Assembly (NCBI GenBank): GCA_030533445.1 | Contig: CM060076.1 | Location: 24,042,603-24,106,602 of the forward strand | DNA length: 64,000 bases | DNA from: Cyprinodon diabolis | Taxonomy: Eukaryota; Chordata; Actinopteri; Cyprinodontiformes; Cyprinodontidae | Reading direction: 5' to 3' | Shown here: positions 1 to 12,500 of the stretch, piece after piece | How the letters are laid out: each line of letters opens with the position of its first letter | How positions within the stretch are numbered: the first letter of the stretch is position 1 | Position numbers and translations under genes: made by a program | Notes under the pieces: model-generated | Database searches by the model: none | The model's input: only the letters and a program-made list of their open reading frames with translations | Told to the model about the DNA's origin: nothing

Positions 1-452
1 GATTATGTTTCTAAAACAAACTTTCATAAAAGCATATGAAGTCACAGAGCCTAAAACAGATTAAATGCGAAGTGTTCACTGACAAAATGTCAGGAAATAC
101 TTGTTGGTGCTGCTTGGAAAAAAAAAAAGAGTACACTCTCCTAATAGAGTAAACAACCGAAACAGACCATTACAAAACATGTCAACGTTTTTTTCCTCTT
201 ATTATGAAAAATGTTGTACTACTTACCTAAAAATTATTATTTACAAAAAATATGCATATTAACCTGCTTTCCTTGGTATCCAAACCCTCAGATCCATACT
301 TTTTAAAGCATGTTTTCAATGTTAAGGGTTTATTCAAAAAAGGCAATAAACCTTATGAATTGTAATGATGATTAAATTAAGTTTAGGCCTCTAATTAAGG
401 TTTGCACCCTTTTTGCATCCTTAGGTTAGGGACACCCAAGTCCATTTCTACA

Positions 453-606
453 GAGCTACTATCCTGCAACTTTAAAGGCCAGTCACCAGTTCACTGTGGA
501 GCTCAACAACATTATGAGGAAATTTGGTTATTTTTTTAAGGTTTGTTAAGAAAAAGATGCAAGCAAATGTTGCAGGATAGCAGCTCTTGAGCTGCTATTC
601 TGCAAC
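453..606. repeat. Three-copy 18-bp inverted repeat
   Basis: An 18-bp unit reading GTTGCAGGATAGCAGCTC at 569-586 is followed after 2 nt by its reverse complement at 589-606 with one mismatch. A third copy in that reverse orientation, also with one mismatch, lies at 453-470. The 569-606 pair could form a tight hairpin. It probably belongs to an interspersed repeat, but I cannot name the family. Confidence 0.6.
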
Positions 607-1481
607 TAATAGTTGCAACTAATAGCTAATATCTCTCTCTTTAAAGCTTCTTCTGGCATGCCTTTTAAGTAGTTTTAGAGTTGTGTTTATGGGAATCCAT
701 GGTCATTCTTCCAAAAGTATATTTGTGGACTGATGTTGCTCAAGAAGGCCTGCTTCAACATTGGTTAAACCCAAACTTATCCATTGGATTTTGCAGACAA
801 ACATGATTAGTAGCTTAAGGAAAACTGCTCTGGGATAAGTGGCACAACATCTCGGGTCTTACTTTCATTTCCACTTTTGGAGGGTACGTAGTGACAAACC
901 ACTGTGAAAATATTTATCTTTAACAGATGAGGGAAAAGAGGGAAACTTGCCAATGGCTGCCAAAGGAAACAAAGTGCCTGGAAGAATTTCTGGAAAGCTC
1001 TGTCTGTGTTCAGGATGTGTGACATCTATCTGCTTTATTCTTTCCTTAACTGGAGCAAAAACAAAACAAACAAGATCCCAAAAACAAAATTCCCTTGCTA
1101 AGAAAATATTCAGACCTGGACAAAATATCCCAAACTCCTTTTTAGCGACTGACAACCCTCTAAAAATGGCAATCGTTTTTTCACAGGATGGCAGAAAGAA
1201 ATATATTCATGTGCAGTGGATTAAACAATAGACTGTCCCAAATGTCTGTCACTTTTCCTCCCAGAGGTTTCAGATAATATGACAACTGGAAATGAAGATA
1301 TGTTTCAAATGACTGAATCCAAGCATAAATCCGAAATGAACGAAGGAATGACTTCTCCAGGTAAATTCTCCAGAAACTAAAGCTGAATTGAAATACTGCA
1401 AAGTCATGAAGGTGGATGCTGGCAGACTAATATGGCTGGTGTCACATGTTTATATAAATAAATAGACGTGATCATTTCTCT

Positions 1482-1595
1482 ACACTGCAAAAAACTCCTT
1501 CCATTGGCAAATCATCTTATTTACCTGCTCAAATCAAGGGTAAATACCCTTAATTTAAGACATTTTTACTACTTTTGAGATCGTTTATGCAGTGT
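1482..1595. mobile_element. Short MITE with CACTGCAAAAA-type ends
   Basis: A stretch of about 112 bp starts ACACTGCAAAAA and ends with the inverted motif TGCAGTGT. The interior has the phrase TTACCTGCTCAAATCAAG and runs of TTTAAGACATTTTT. A related longer copy lies at about 15590-15900. The termini resemble common teleost non-autonomous hAT-like MITEs. No target-site duplication was clear. Confidence 0.5.
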
Positions 1596-3245
1596 ATAAG
1601 TCTGGAGCACTGCTGCAGCTCACCGTTGTGAGAAAATTTCTGCCAGGTTCATGGTTAGATTGAGATCTAATACATGCATTAACTCACTGTAAGAGAAAAA
1701 ATAAGAATTACCTTTTGCTCCCCTGTGTGAAGGAAAACTAAGAGCAGCTTGCGATTTTAAATGTGACGTAAATGCAAACCTTATGTCATTGAGCTTAGTG
1801 CTGTGCAGATGATTTATTTTTCCAGTCTGTCTCAAAAGATGTCTTCAGACTTTCTTTAAAATGCCTTCATGACATTTTATTCTAAATAAACTTACCTTCC
1901 AAATTAGCACAGAAACTGGACTTATTTGACAAAAAAAAAGTCAGTTGAACACTGCTGCTAAAAAATAAATAAATAAACCAGTAAGGTCTTTGTTGTGAAA
2001 ACGTGTTTTATAAAATGATCTAGTTAAAAACAAACATGTGAAAATGGTGTCAGTGATTCTTAACCCCGCAAAGCTTTTCTGAGCTTCCACTGCTATGAAA
2101 GTTTGGTTGGGAAGGAAAAACCTGCTCAACTCTTTACAACGACCTGAAACTTTCTGTGTTTACCAGCCCCAATATTCCCTGTCCTTCTGATGCCAATTTC
2201 CTCCCCGTCCATGCCAGAGCGGTGTATTTACGAATTCAAGACTCATTTCTCTCTCATCCTGCCAAGGAAAGTTAGCCTCCTGCGTCACAGCAGCCTGTTA
2301 CTTCCACATCCGAGTCCAACTCCAACACTGTTTGCTCTGACATGCATGAGCTAACTCCTGGCTGCTCCCACTCCTTTTCCTCTAATGAACGTTACTTCCT
2401 TCAATCCATACAATAAACAAGGACAGTACATAATGTACAGAGTGGTTTGTAACGCTCCGCAGGCTGAAAGAACAAGCAGTAATAGAAGTCTTTCTGTAAA
2501 ATCTACTTAAAATGTCTATTTATGGCTCAAAAAGAATAGGAACTTTCCCTCCCTGACATTTGAGAGATCAGATTCACATTTTTCTTCCTAATATCTTTGC
2601 TGTTTTATTTTTTTTTCTCATATTATACCAAAAGGCAGAATGTTCCAGCTGTTGCCGTAAAGAATAACTACAGCTGTTACTTTGTTTAAGCAAAGTTCTG
2701 CTAATTAATCAGACATTAAGCTATTAAAACGTCACCTGGGCTTTCTCAGAAAGTTTAACCATATCATAGTCTTGGTGTGTGTAATCCTCTGGTTTCAAAA
2801 AATAATTTTTTTTTACAAAAAATCTTAAATGTTTCTGGCACTTAGCAAATAATAATGACTTGGGTAAACCTAACTAACTTAAACACAGAAAATGTAATCT
2901 CATTTCATATCTGACATTGTTAAAAAAACAGAAAGGTTGTGCATCTTTCTTTGCAGTATTATAAGTATTCGGCTAATCGTTTTTCTCAGCCGAACTAATT
3001 TGGGTTACGGTACAAAGTTGTTGCCCTGTAGTTCAAATTTCACAAGGAGAGGAAAGATACAAATATTAGCCAGTAAGGAGAGAAATCTGCTGTGAATGAC
3101 TTTCCTTTAAATTTGTAAGAAGAAAATTCCAAACTTTAAATAAAAAACAGGTTTTCTGTAGGGCTTCAACTATAGGCATATAGATCAATCTTTGGACAAC
3201 ACTGCGGTTATTTTGCCATAGGCCTATTTTTAGAATCAGAGCTGT

Positions 3246-3810
3246 CAAGTAACTGGAGTAATTATTTTTTTAGACAACTTTTTACTCCTTAATTTTTTTT
3301 TTTTTTTGCAATTATCTCTACTTTCTACTCCTTACATTTAAAAAGAGACTTGTGTTTTTCTTTTATTTAAGCTCACTTTTATTATGACCTGTTAGTATTT
3401 AAAAAAATTAAAACCCATAAAAATAATTTGTTTCTTCCAGACAATTAATTTTTATTGTGGTTGGGCTCAGTAGTGCACCAACTTCTGGTTCGCCACATAC
3501 CAAAATAGATATTTTCAAGATTATCCTAAATCTGACATTGTTACCATTAGATATAAAACTATGACAATGAAGTATATGGAAGTTATCATCCAGAAATGTA
3601 GAATTTTTTTCCTTCAAATGGTAGAGCGGCAAAGCTTCCGTCTAACATTTTTTTAATGCATTACTTTTACATAGTAATTAGTTTTTTAATATTGTACTTC
3701 TACACTTGTACTTGAGTAAAAAGCTTAAGCTGATACTCTAACTTCTACAAAATTGTTTCTAAACAGTAGGATTTATACTTCTACTTGAGTAATAAACATG
3801 AATACTTTTG
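3246..3810. repeat. AT-rich repeat of TACTT/CTTGAGTA motifs
   Basis: Many imperfect copies of phrases such as TTTTACTCCTTA, TACTTCTAC and TACTTGAGTAA occur here, with long T runs at 3261-3307. The density of these phrases suggests a degenerate interspersed element of a kind common in fish. Boundaries are approximate. Confidence 0.4.
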
Positions 3811-4018
3811 ACACTTCTGTTCATAAAGAGAACAGAAATGACTGCCAACTTAATTGGTTGACCTATTAATAATAAACCTGGGAAAAACTGATTCTATTAA
3901 AGAAACTACTGTAGACTTTTATCATCTGAGAACAAAGCCGTTACATTAATCAACAATCTTGTGGGTTTTAATTCAGGTATTCCATGTGAATTGTGCATGC
4001 TGTCCTGGTCATTGGTGA

Positions 4019-4056
4019 GTTATATTTTGCATGCACCCTGGCATGCAAAATATAAC
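4019..4056. repeat. Perfect 16-bp hairpin
   Basis: Arms 4019-4034 (GTTATATTTTGCATGC) and 4041-4056 are exact reverse complements separated by the 6-nt loop ACCCTG. The hairpin lies at the edge of a decayed Tc1-like fragment. Confidence 0.8.
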
Positions 4057-4059
4057 CCA

Positions 4060-4370
4060 CAGAGTCTGGAGGGAGACTGAATAGGCACAGATGCTACATC
4101 GCTTAAGCTGTAAAGTGATTTGGGATGTCATATCAGCTATGAATGTTGGTTCATTGAGGCACTTTGGCACCGGTCCACACTGTCAAAGGTACCAAAACGC
4201 TCTGTGCTGCTGCTGTTTACTTGATCAGCACACTGACCTGATCTGAACCTGATAGAGGAACTACGGAGAACTGTCAATAGAAAAATAAGAGACACCAGCT
4301 TAAACAATGAGACCTGAAGGGTCTGATCACTTCCCTGTTACTGTGCTCTGGATAAATGCATTTGCATGAT
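4060..4370 (+). mobile_element. Relic of a Tc1-like transposon (tentative)
   Basis: Around 4225-4300 broken reading frames give phrases like the D-L-N-x-I-E segment of Tc1 transposases, with a frameshift in the middle, followed by text resembling the usual downstream region. No termini are clear. It is judged an old, heavily mutated copy. Confidence 0.35.
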
Positions 4371-4419
4371 CTTGTAAAAAAAAAAAAATTGCTTTGCAAA
4401 TAACCATTAACTCAGAATT

Positions 4420-5745
4420 TAATGGCAGCAACACATTGTAAAAAAGTTGGCGCAAGGGCATTTTTACCACTGTGTTACATCGCCTTTCCTTTTAACAACA
4501 CTCAGTAAACGTTTGAGAACTGAGGAGACCAATTTTTTAAGCTTTTCAGGTGGAATTCTTCCCCATTCTTGCTTGAGAGTACTGTTGAACAGCTTAAGTT
4601 GTTCAACAGTATCCGTTGTCGTATTATGCAATTCATAATGCGCCACACATTTTCAATGGGGGACAGGTCTGGACTCCAGGCTGGCCAGGGGAGTAGCCGC
4701 ACTCATTTGCTATGAAGCCACGCTATTGTACCACATGCAGAATGTGGCTTGGCATTGTCCTGCTGAAATAAGCAGGGGCGTCCATGAAAAAGACGTTGCT
4801 TGGATGGCAGCATATGTTGCTCCAAAACCTGTATGTACCTTTCAGCATTAATGGTACCTTCACAGATGTGTAAGTTACCCATGCCTTGGGCACTAATGCA
4901 CCCCCATACCATCACAGATGCTGGCTTTTGAACTTTGCGCCTATAACAGTCTGGATGGTTCTTGTGCTCTTTCGTCCAGACCTCCAGTTTCCAAAAACAA
5001 TTTGAAATGTGGACTCATCAGACCACAGAGCACTTTTCCACTTTGCATTAGTCCATCTTAGATGAGCTCGGGCACTGCAAAGCAAAGTATTCCTGAGCCC
5101 ATGTGGTGAAATCCTTTACACACTGATGTCGGTTGTTGATGCAGTACCGCCTGAGGGATCGAAGGTCACAGGCATTCAATGTTGGTTTTTCGGCCTTGCC
5201 CCTTACGTGTAGTGATTTCTCCAGATTCTCTGAACCTTTTGATGATATTATGGACCATAGATGGTGAAATTCCTAAATCCCTTGCAATAGCTCGTTGGGA
5301 AATGTTGTTCTTGAACTGTTCAACAATTTGCCCACGCATTTGTTGACAAAACGGTGACCCTCACCCCATCCTTGTTCGTGAACGACTGAGCATTTTAAGG
5401 AAGCTGCTTTTATACCCAATCATGGCACCCACCTGTTCCCAATTAGCATGTTCACCTGTGGGATATTCCAAATAAGTGTTTGATGAGCATTCCTCAAATT
5501 TCTCAGTCTTCTTTGTCACTTGTGCCAGCTTTTTGGAAACATGTTGCAGGCATCATATTCCAAATGAGCTAATATTTGCAAAAAATAAAAAAGTTTACCT
5601 GTTTGAAAGTTAAGTATGTTGTCTTTGCAGTGTATTCAGTTGAATATAGCTTAAAAAAAAAGATTTGCAAGTCATTGTATTCTGTTTTTATTTACGATTT
5701 ACACAACGTGCCAACTTTTCTGGTTTTGGGTTTTGTATATTCCTG
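4420..5745 (-). mobile_element. Decayed Tc1-like transposon
   Basis: Inverted ends are visible: GCAACACATTGTAAAAAAG near 4429 and, inverted, a related GCAACATGTTTCCAAAAAG near 5530. A further AAAAGTTGGCACGTTGTG-like end lies near 5710-5735. Between them is a minus-strand transposase in pieces (4464-5394). Codon use and the phrase order match the DD34E Tc1 family. The coding region has several frameshifts and stops, so the copy is inactive. It lies about 100 bp beyond the polyadenylation signal of stx7 and is not part of that gene. Confidence 0.8.
4464..5394 (-). pseudogene. Tc1-like transposase pseudogene
   Basis: This is a broken minus-strand transposase of the Tc1/mariner superfamily. The N-terminal helix-turn-helix is readable at about 5395-5205 (MRGQIVEQF...RAIARDLGISPS). 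Further on, MMVWGCISAQGMG and LFQQDNAKPHSA at 4915-4703 carry the second catalytic aspartate. A frame change near 4700 leads to PDLSPIENVW, which carries the final glutamate. Another shift near 4640 restores the C-terminal end, which finishes in KRKGDVTQW at 4464. The first catalytic aspartate region near 5000 is degraded. It is a fossil DNA transposase with no host role visible. Confidence 0.8.
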
Positions 5746-5839
5746 TCCTGGGTGAAAATAATCTTTAAACCCTTTTCACAATTTTTTTAATTTATCCCTA
5801 TGTACATCGCTTGCATCTATTAAAAGACAACCAGTGCTT

Positions 5840-6565
5840 TTTTTCTGTTCTGTAATTTATTCAGTATTGTAATCTGAACTTAAACCTGCAAATAGAAATC
5901 ATATAATTGATAAGATGCACACAGACGTATAAAAACGCATCTCATAGAATGACTAATCCATTACCAGGTGAATTATGTACAAGATAGACAGTATGTACAT
6001 TGTTTGATTGACAAAAAAGAACAACATTCTTTTAAAAACCTTATCATTTGGGAAAAAAACACAAATAACCTAACAATCAAATCTGTCCCCTAATGTCTGG
6101 AGTGTTAGGCAGCTTTTTTATTTAGATTTAATAAGCTCATTTTAGGTTAATCTGCTACTAATGCACTCTACTGTATATGAATTTAGTAGCTGAATTTTTC
6201 TTCTGGAATATAACAGAGATTAGATTATAATTCGAATTTGATTTGTGTGTATTATCCATTTAAAACTGATGGGGAGAAGAACTACAAGGATAATTAATCT
6301 CCATACTGCATTACTGCAATGAGACATCTCTAATCTTAAAAAACTAATTTTTAATTTGAAGGGAAACTCTGACAAAAGTTTTGGTTGAGTCAATAAAAAA
6401 ACAAAACCGTATCATCGAAATTAGACAAACCATTCACTGAATCCACAATGAAATTATCAAAAATAAGGCAGACTCATTTCATGGTGGGTCAAAGAAGGTG
6501 AGCTAAGAGGATAATTACAGATAGGAGGAATCGTGTTTCTCTATGTCAGCGATGAGAAGAAGGTT
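5840..6565 (-). other. stx7: stx7 3'UTR and polyadenylation signal
   Basis: Downstream of the stop codon at 6566-6568 the minus strand carries an AATAAA signal (TTTATT on the plus strand at 5856-5861). This gives a 3'UTR of about 700 nt. The exact cleavage site is inferred. Confidence 0.55.
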
Positions 6566-9500
6566 TTATTTTTTCACGGCTCCCCAGATGACAAGTCCTA
6601 TTACAACAGCAGCAACAGCCAACACGATCATCAGGATGCATATCTTCTTACGGGAGCTCCGCTAAGAAAAAGTAACAAAACAAAGTTGATTTTAAATGAG
6701 ATTATATCAAACAAATAATTAGGTTGAGTCTTTAAGGCGAGAATCAAGGATAAAGATCATCATCTAGATATGAAAAGTAATAACATTGAATTCCCTACTT
6801 TTCAAGACTGCATAGGAACCCTGAGGAAAGGTGTACCACAATACTTATGAGTCAGGACACTGTGACTAAGCCTTATATATGAAATCGAGCTGACTAATAG
6901 TGTTTCGTGACGCAGGGCATGCTGTTAGGAAAGGAGAATCATGCTTCCGAATGGCTTTGTCATGATCAAACTTCTGCTTTCTTTAGTTACACTTTCTTCT
7001 CCTGAATTTATTTCTGCTACATCTGTCCTTCAACTGTTTTATAGTTTACCTGATAGTCTGCTGCTCGTGCAAGCTGCTGTGTGCCAGACTGGACGTGGGT
7101 GTCTGCTCTCTCCACGTTGGCTTCTATACTGTCTGAAAAGCATAGGAGTAACAGATTTATACCACTTTCATAAATAATACAGAGTATCAGAGCTGGTCTC
7201 AATCATTACCAATGAACCATCTCTGCTCTTTACAAATACACTAAATTTCATTAGTGTAATACTAGTGTAATACCTATTCAAACCCTGTGACAAAAACTTT
7301 TAAAGTGACTTAAACTATTAGTGTTATTCAAAAACAAAATTTATTAATAATCCATAACGACAAGTTAAATGTGACACAAAAGAATTGAAAACCAAAGGGT
7401 CACCATTGCAGATGAGGCTCCCTATATATTTCACCATCCATCAACAATAGAAATTGTAGTAATAAGGGCATGTCGTTTTCCAAAAGCATTGTTAGCGAGG
7501 ATTTGGGTGTTGTTTTTTTTGTTTTGTTTTTTTTTTAGTTTTCTGCAGGCTATGCCAGAAACACATTGCTGCAAAGCAAACTGGAACATTCTCTCTGGAT
7601 CTACAGGAGTTACTCAGAAGTCCCAGATTTGGATCCAGGACATGGGAGAAGACCAAAAGGATCCCACTAGCCTCCAAGCTAAATCATCAAACTCTAAATC
7701 CAAGCTATTTTTTTCTGAAATTTGAAGACTTCTCTGCCTTCCAAAACAAAAATCAACAGAGGTTACATGTCTGGCAAAGTAAAGGAAAGAGTTTTCAGCT
7801 AAAAATAAGTTTTTGAGAGTTTCTGAACATTTCAATTGTTTGTTTTAGCCTAAAGCAAGCTACATGGTAGCCAACCCAATACTAACATGTTTGTAGCTGT
7901 TGCTGTTTATGAAGTTAAGACAAACTTTATTTCACTAAGGGTTTAAACACTAACCTGGTTTGAATGTTTATGCATTTGCTAATATGCTCATTAACCTTTA
8001 TTGCTAAAACCATAACCTATGAGCCCTTTAAGACAAACTACTACATTTAGTAGTAATGCTAAATGTAGTAGTTTAGCATTAATCAGTTGTTTATTCCACT
8101 CTAAGACATGATCTCCCCACCGCTGAGGAGCAGCTGGAAGCTGCCTGTCAGCCTCTATGAGAAATCCCTGCAGAGGTTTGAGCCTCGGATAAGACACCAA
8201 AATATGTCACTTCCAGTGAAGCTAAACCTTTTAGGGTCTATGGAGCAGGGAGCGGGTTGTGAAATTGGCTGCTCGATGCAGAGTGGCAAACATACTAAAG
8301 GGTTTTTGACAGACAGTGGCCAGACGGCAAGGAGGTTTTCCTGATGAGTCGAGAGGGAAAGTGATCATTCAGTTGTTCTTCTAGTGATTTCTGGAGTTTA
8401 CAATCAATATATTTTAATCCAATATGTGACGTTTGGATTTAATTAGCACCATTGAGCCTCTCCTGTTTCAGAGAGCAGCAGCTTCCACTGCTGCTACCTA
8501 TTATCTACGGTGGCCCAGAGGTGTCACCACTAATACAAAAGCCGCAACACAAATACAAGAGCCGCACCACAATTACAAAAGCCGCAACACAATTACAAAA
8601 GCCGCAACACAAATACAAGAGCCGCAACACAATTACAAGAGCCGCAACACAATTACAAAAGCCGCAACACAATTACAAAAGCCGCAACAGAAAAACAAAA
8701 GCCGCAACACAAATACAAGAGCCGCAACACAAATACAAGAGCCGCAACACAATTACAAGAGCCGCAACACAATTACAAAAGCCGCAACACAATTACAAAA
8801 GCCGCAACACAAATACAACAGCCGCAACACAAATACAACAGCCGCAACACAATTAATAAAAGCCGCAACACAATTACAAAAAGGGGTACGTTTTTTACGT
8901 AAATTAACTTGCGTAGTTACTTATCTATTGGTTAACTCCGACTATTCTCCTTCTTCATTGGCTTTTCTCCTGCGTCAGCTTCTTCTTCTTCTACTGTCAT
9001 GTATAACGACCAACTGTTGCGTCACTTCCGTTGTAGTTTCAGATTTCCGTTGCAGCTATTTCCGTTGTGGCTCTTGTAGTTGTGTTGCAGCTCTTGTATT
9101 TGTGTTGCGGTTTTTGTATTTGTGTTGCAGCTCTTGTATTTGTGTTGTGGTTTTTGTATTTGTGTTGCGGCTCTTGTAATTGTTTTGCGGCTTTTGTAAT
9201 TGTGTTACGGCTCTTGTAATTGTGTTGCGGCTCTTGTAATTGTGTTGCGGCTCTTGTATTTGTGTTGCGGCTCTTGTATTTGTGTTGTGGCTTTTGTAAT
9301 TGTGTTGCGGCTCTTGTATTTGTGTTGCGGCTCTTGTATTTGTGTTGCAGCTTTTGTAATTGTGTTGCGGCTCTTGTATTTGTGTTGCTGCTGTTGTATT
9401 TGTGTTGCGGCTTTTGTATTAGTGGTGACACCTCTGGGCGACCGTAATTATCTCCATTACAGATGGAATTATCTCCATTGTCTTAATAATGAAAAAGCTA

Positions 9501-12500
9501 AAAAAACTATCAATTATTCTTTGAATGAAAAATTACAAAAGGTTAAGAATCAAATATCGAAAAAGTTATTGGTTTCTGGTGAAGGAAATAATTCAGTAAA
9601 GTATTATTTCATGAAAAAATGCTTTATATTTCACTTTGATTCATTTTGTGATTTGGTTTGAACAAATCCTATTAGATAAAATGTAAATCCAAAGTCTTCA
9701 AGGAAAACTTTCGTTCTCAAACATAAAATCTGTGCCATATGATATCATTGCATCATTATATTTATTAAGATTTTCAACCATTTTCAACCAGTGACTTAGC
9801 TCAGTTTAGACTTTTTAACTGAAATACCCTCGACATGGAGCTGAACAATTTTTCTTACTAAATTCTTATATTTTATTTTTGTGATGTTTTTTGATTGATA
9901 AATGATTTTGATAATCATTCAAACCACAAAAAAAAGAAAAACACAAAACTGTACCTCCATTAGACCCAGCATGAAAAGCACATACTGTAGTACGAACTGA
10001 ACTACAGCAATATTCCTACATTTTGATTGAAAGTTAGGATTTTTTTGCCATATGTGTGCAGAGTTTAATGTTTGACCTTTGTTTGATCTCAAATCATACT
10101 TTTATTTGTTGACCTAACACACAGCTAATAAATGAGAGTCTGAAAGTTATTTAATCAAACAACATAGGTCACAAGAGCATTTTATTACATAATAGGTGGC
10201 TTACGTCAATAAACTAATGAGTTCTACTAACATTTCAGTCCCTAAACCTAAATTCTGTGGAAAATCTGAGGGCCTGCAGATGAGATAATTTTTCTGGCAG
10301 AACCGGTTATGTTATTATGTAAACCTTACTATTATCAGTAGAACTAGGACACGATATGCCATTTTTGAAATCTTTATATATAGTTAACCTAATTGTATCT
10401 TTAAAAAAAATCTCAAGTGGTTCTTTCTCTTGCACTCACAGTTATACTTGAACCTTGAAGATGAATGACAGAAGATAATCAGCAAAAAGAATGACTAACA
10501 CTCACCTATCATGTCTCCCTGCTCATGAACCATCATGCCCAGGTCTTTGAAGATGTCATTTATGTCTGTGATGTCAGACTAAAAGTTTAAAAAGAACAGG
10601 AGGGATCAGGTGTTGCTCATATCTCCGACCAAAGACTTACAGAACTGAGGAGTTATACCAGCTTAATCTGTGGCTCCTACCTCCAGCTGCCTGATAGAAG
10701 ACTCTCTCTCCTGGATCAGTCTCAGATCTTCTTCAGTGATGGCCTCAGTCTGTGCCTGCACCTGGGTATAACTTTATAAATGCATAAAAAGAAAATTTAC
10801 TTTAAATTTTCACTACTATAATAAAAGTAGAAGACGTAGCATTACAAAAATCTAAAACTAAAATCATTAAAAGCTTCTGACTCGACCTTTGAGGTACATC
10901 TCCAAAGCCGTCATCAGGCTGACCTCCCTGTTGAAAGACAAAAGTGCAGATTTTACATCTTTTTTTTCTTAAGCCAAACAATGATTTAACAAGTACAAAG
11001 TTTATTATCCGTGTAAAACTTAATCTGAAATACCCTTATTCAGTAACAGTGGTATCATCCCTAAAGAGCTATTTAAAGCAGAAAGTCACTGATTCTACTT
11101 GGATAAATGAACCAAATCTGTACAGAGACTTCTCTCTCTGGTGAGATAAGCAAAGCGGGAACAGAGTTGCTAAGCAAGTTGGCTCCCACAAGGAAATCCA
11201 ACCCTAGATGCCTTATTGCATGATGCAAAGTGATATAAGAGCTGATGATAAACCTGGAAGATATAATACATCCAGTATTATATGCCATTATTAGAAATGT
11301 TATTAGGGAATGTAGAAAAGCAGAAGTATTTTTGCTTCAAGCATGATGGAATTGAGTAGATAGTCCCTGGAATTGTAAGTGGCCTCTGCACCTCCATCAG
11401 TTTTAGAGATTACTGTGGAGAACAATACACCTCAGCAAAGTGGCAACGTCCTTTGGTATGATTTTACCAGTGCACAAAGACTTCACTTAGAAGAAATCAG
11501 GCACTTTTTCTATATTTTTAACCTCGTTTTTTTCATCCAGAATGAACACTGAACAGTTTGTCCTTTCCTCTATAGAAATATCTCTTCATTATTAAATATT
11601 GAGACATGAATTCTCACTCACAGAGCAAACTATTCCTTTGAAATTTGAACTGCAGGAAGAAAAACTCACATTTTTCCTTGGTATTCCAGTTACGTAATGT
11701 ATAATTTGGGGGGGTAAGGGCCTTTACTACAGCTTGAAGCCTTATCTCCAGGACTTGGGGCCAGTTACAGGTTTTATCTGCAAATTTTTAGCCACATTTC
11801 ATGTAGAATTGACTACTGCAAAGGGACCAACAATAAAATCCCAAGACCCAGATCAATCTCATCACAAAGGTTTCACATATGCCTAAAACATTCAGGACCT
11901 CCCACACTTCATCCCATGTAGTGGACTCATTAGGGAGCATCCATGTTCCAGATGATTTTTTTATGTTGTGATCCATTTTGAAGCCAATGTAAAGAAGATC
12001 TAATTAAATTTTTTGACTGTTTCGACTAATTAAGTAATGTTTAATTGTAGCAGTACAGAAAACCTCTCTGTGCTGCTTTGAGTGTGAGATTTTAAATGAC
12101 TTGAACTGAATAAGAGGGGGATATTGTGAGGGGCATTCTGATTGTTTTGTTTTTTGCATACCCTCATCAAAAGCCTGGTGGCGCAAAGATGTAAAAAGGA
12201 GCATAAAATGGTAAACATTTATTTTGATATACAGCAGTTTTTTGTTTTTTTTAAACAATGCAATCTCTAGGGAAGAGGTGGGTCCACCCAGATTCTCTAA
12301 AACCCTGATGCTCCATCATCTCAGCTGGCCACCCAGTGAGAAGACCACCTACTTACCGATAGTCTTGAGCCGGCTCTGACTCGAGCCACAAACTCCCGCT
12401 CTCTGTTGGCCGCCTCCCGCTGCGTCTTCTGCAAGCTGTTTAGAGCAGCGGAGAAGTCGTTCAGAAGTCGCTCTTTCTGTAGCTTCCTTTGCCGCTAAAA

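Larger units (their letters stand above)
1..4018. other. Intergenic DNA left of stx7
   Basis: AT-rich DNA without a recognisable exon on either strand. It contains the short inverted repeat at 453-606, a small MITE at 1482-1595 and an AT-rich repeat at about 3246-3810, listed separately. About 2150-2470 is less AT-rich and of higher complexity, but I could not assign it to a gene. Short open frames here have no family signature. Confidence 0.6.
8506..9446. mobile_element. Foldback element with 20-bp tandem repeats and 6-bp target duplication
   Basis: The termini are inverted copies: 8506 on reads TACGGTGGCCCAGAGGTG, and the reverse complement of 9446 back reads TACGGTCGCCCAGAGGTG. They stay nearly identical for about 31 bp and then run into tandem repeats. 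ATTATC flanks both ends (8500-8505 and 9447-9452), a likely 6-bp target-site duplication. The left arm (about 8540-8875) is an array of a 20-bp unit like GCCGCAACACAAATACAAGA. The right arm (about 9055-9425) is the same array in the opposite orientation. The core of about 8880-9050 is unique. No transposase is present, so the element is non-autonomous. Long open frames across it, such as 8433-9179, simply read the 20-bp repeat and are not genes. Confidence 0.85.
7133..10505 (-). other. Large stx7 intron (before the SNARE C-terminal exon)
   Basis: This 3.4-kb intron holds a 16-bp hairpin at 8035-8074 and the foldback element at 8506-9446. The remainder (7140-8030 and 9460-10490) is plain AT-rich DNA in which I see no exon or element. 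Confidence 0.7.

Noticed and set aside
4579..4608. Near-perfect 15-bp palindrome (ACTGTTGAACA...)
   Set aside because: It lies in the coding part of the decayed Tc1-like transposase. It has one mismatch and no sign of separate function.
8540..8875. CRISPR-like array
   Set aside because: Units abut with no unique spacers, and the DNA is vertebrate. It is a minisatellite in a foldback element.
8433..9661. Long open frames (up to 248 codons) on both strands
   Set aside because: They translate the 20-bp minisatellite in several frames (repeated NTRAATQ / [14 protein letters not shown] peptides). All frames lack stops because of the repeat's composition, and there is no family match.
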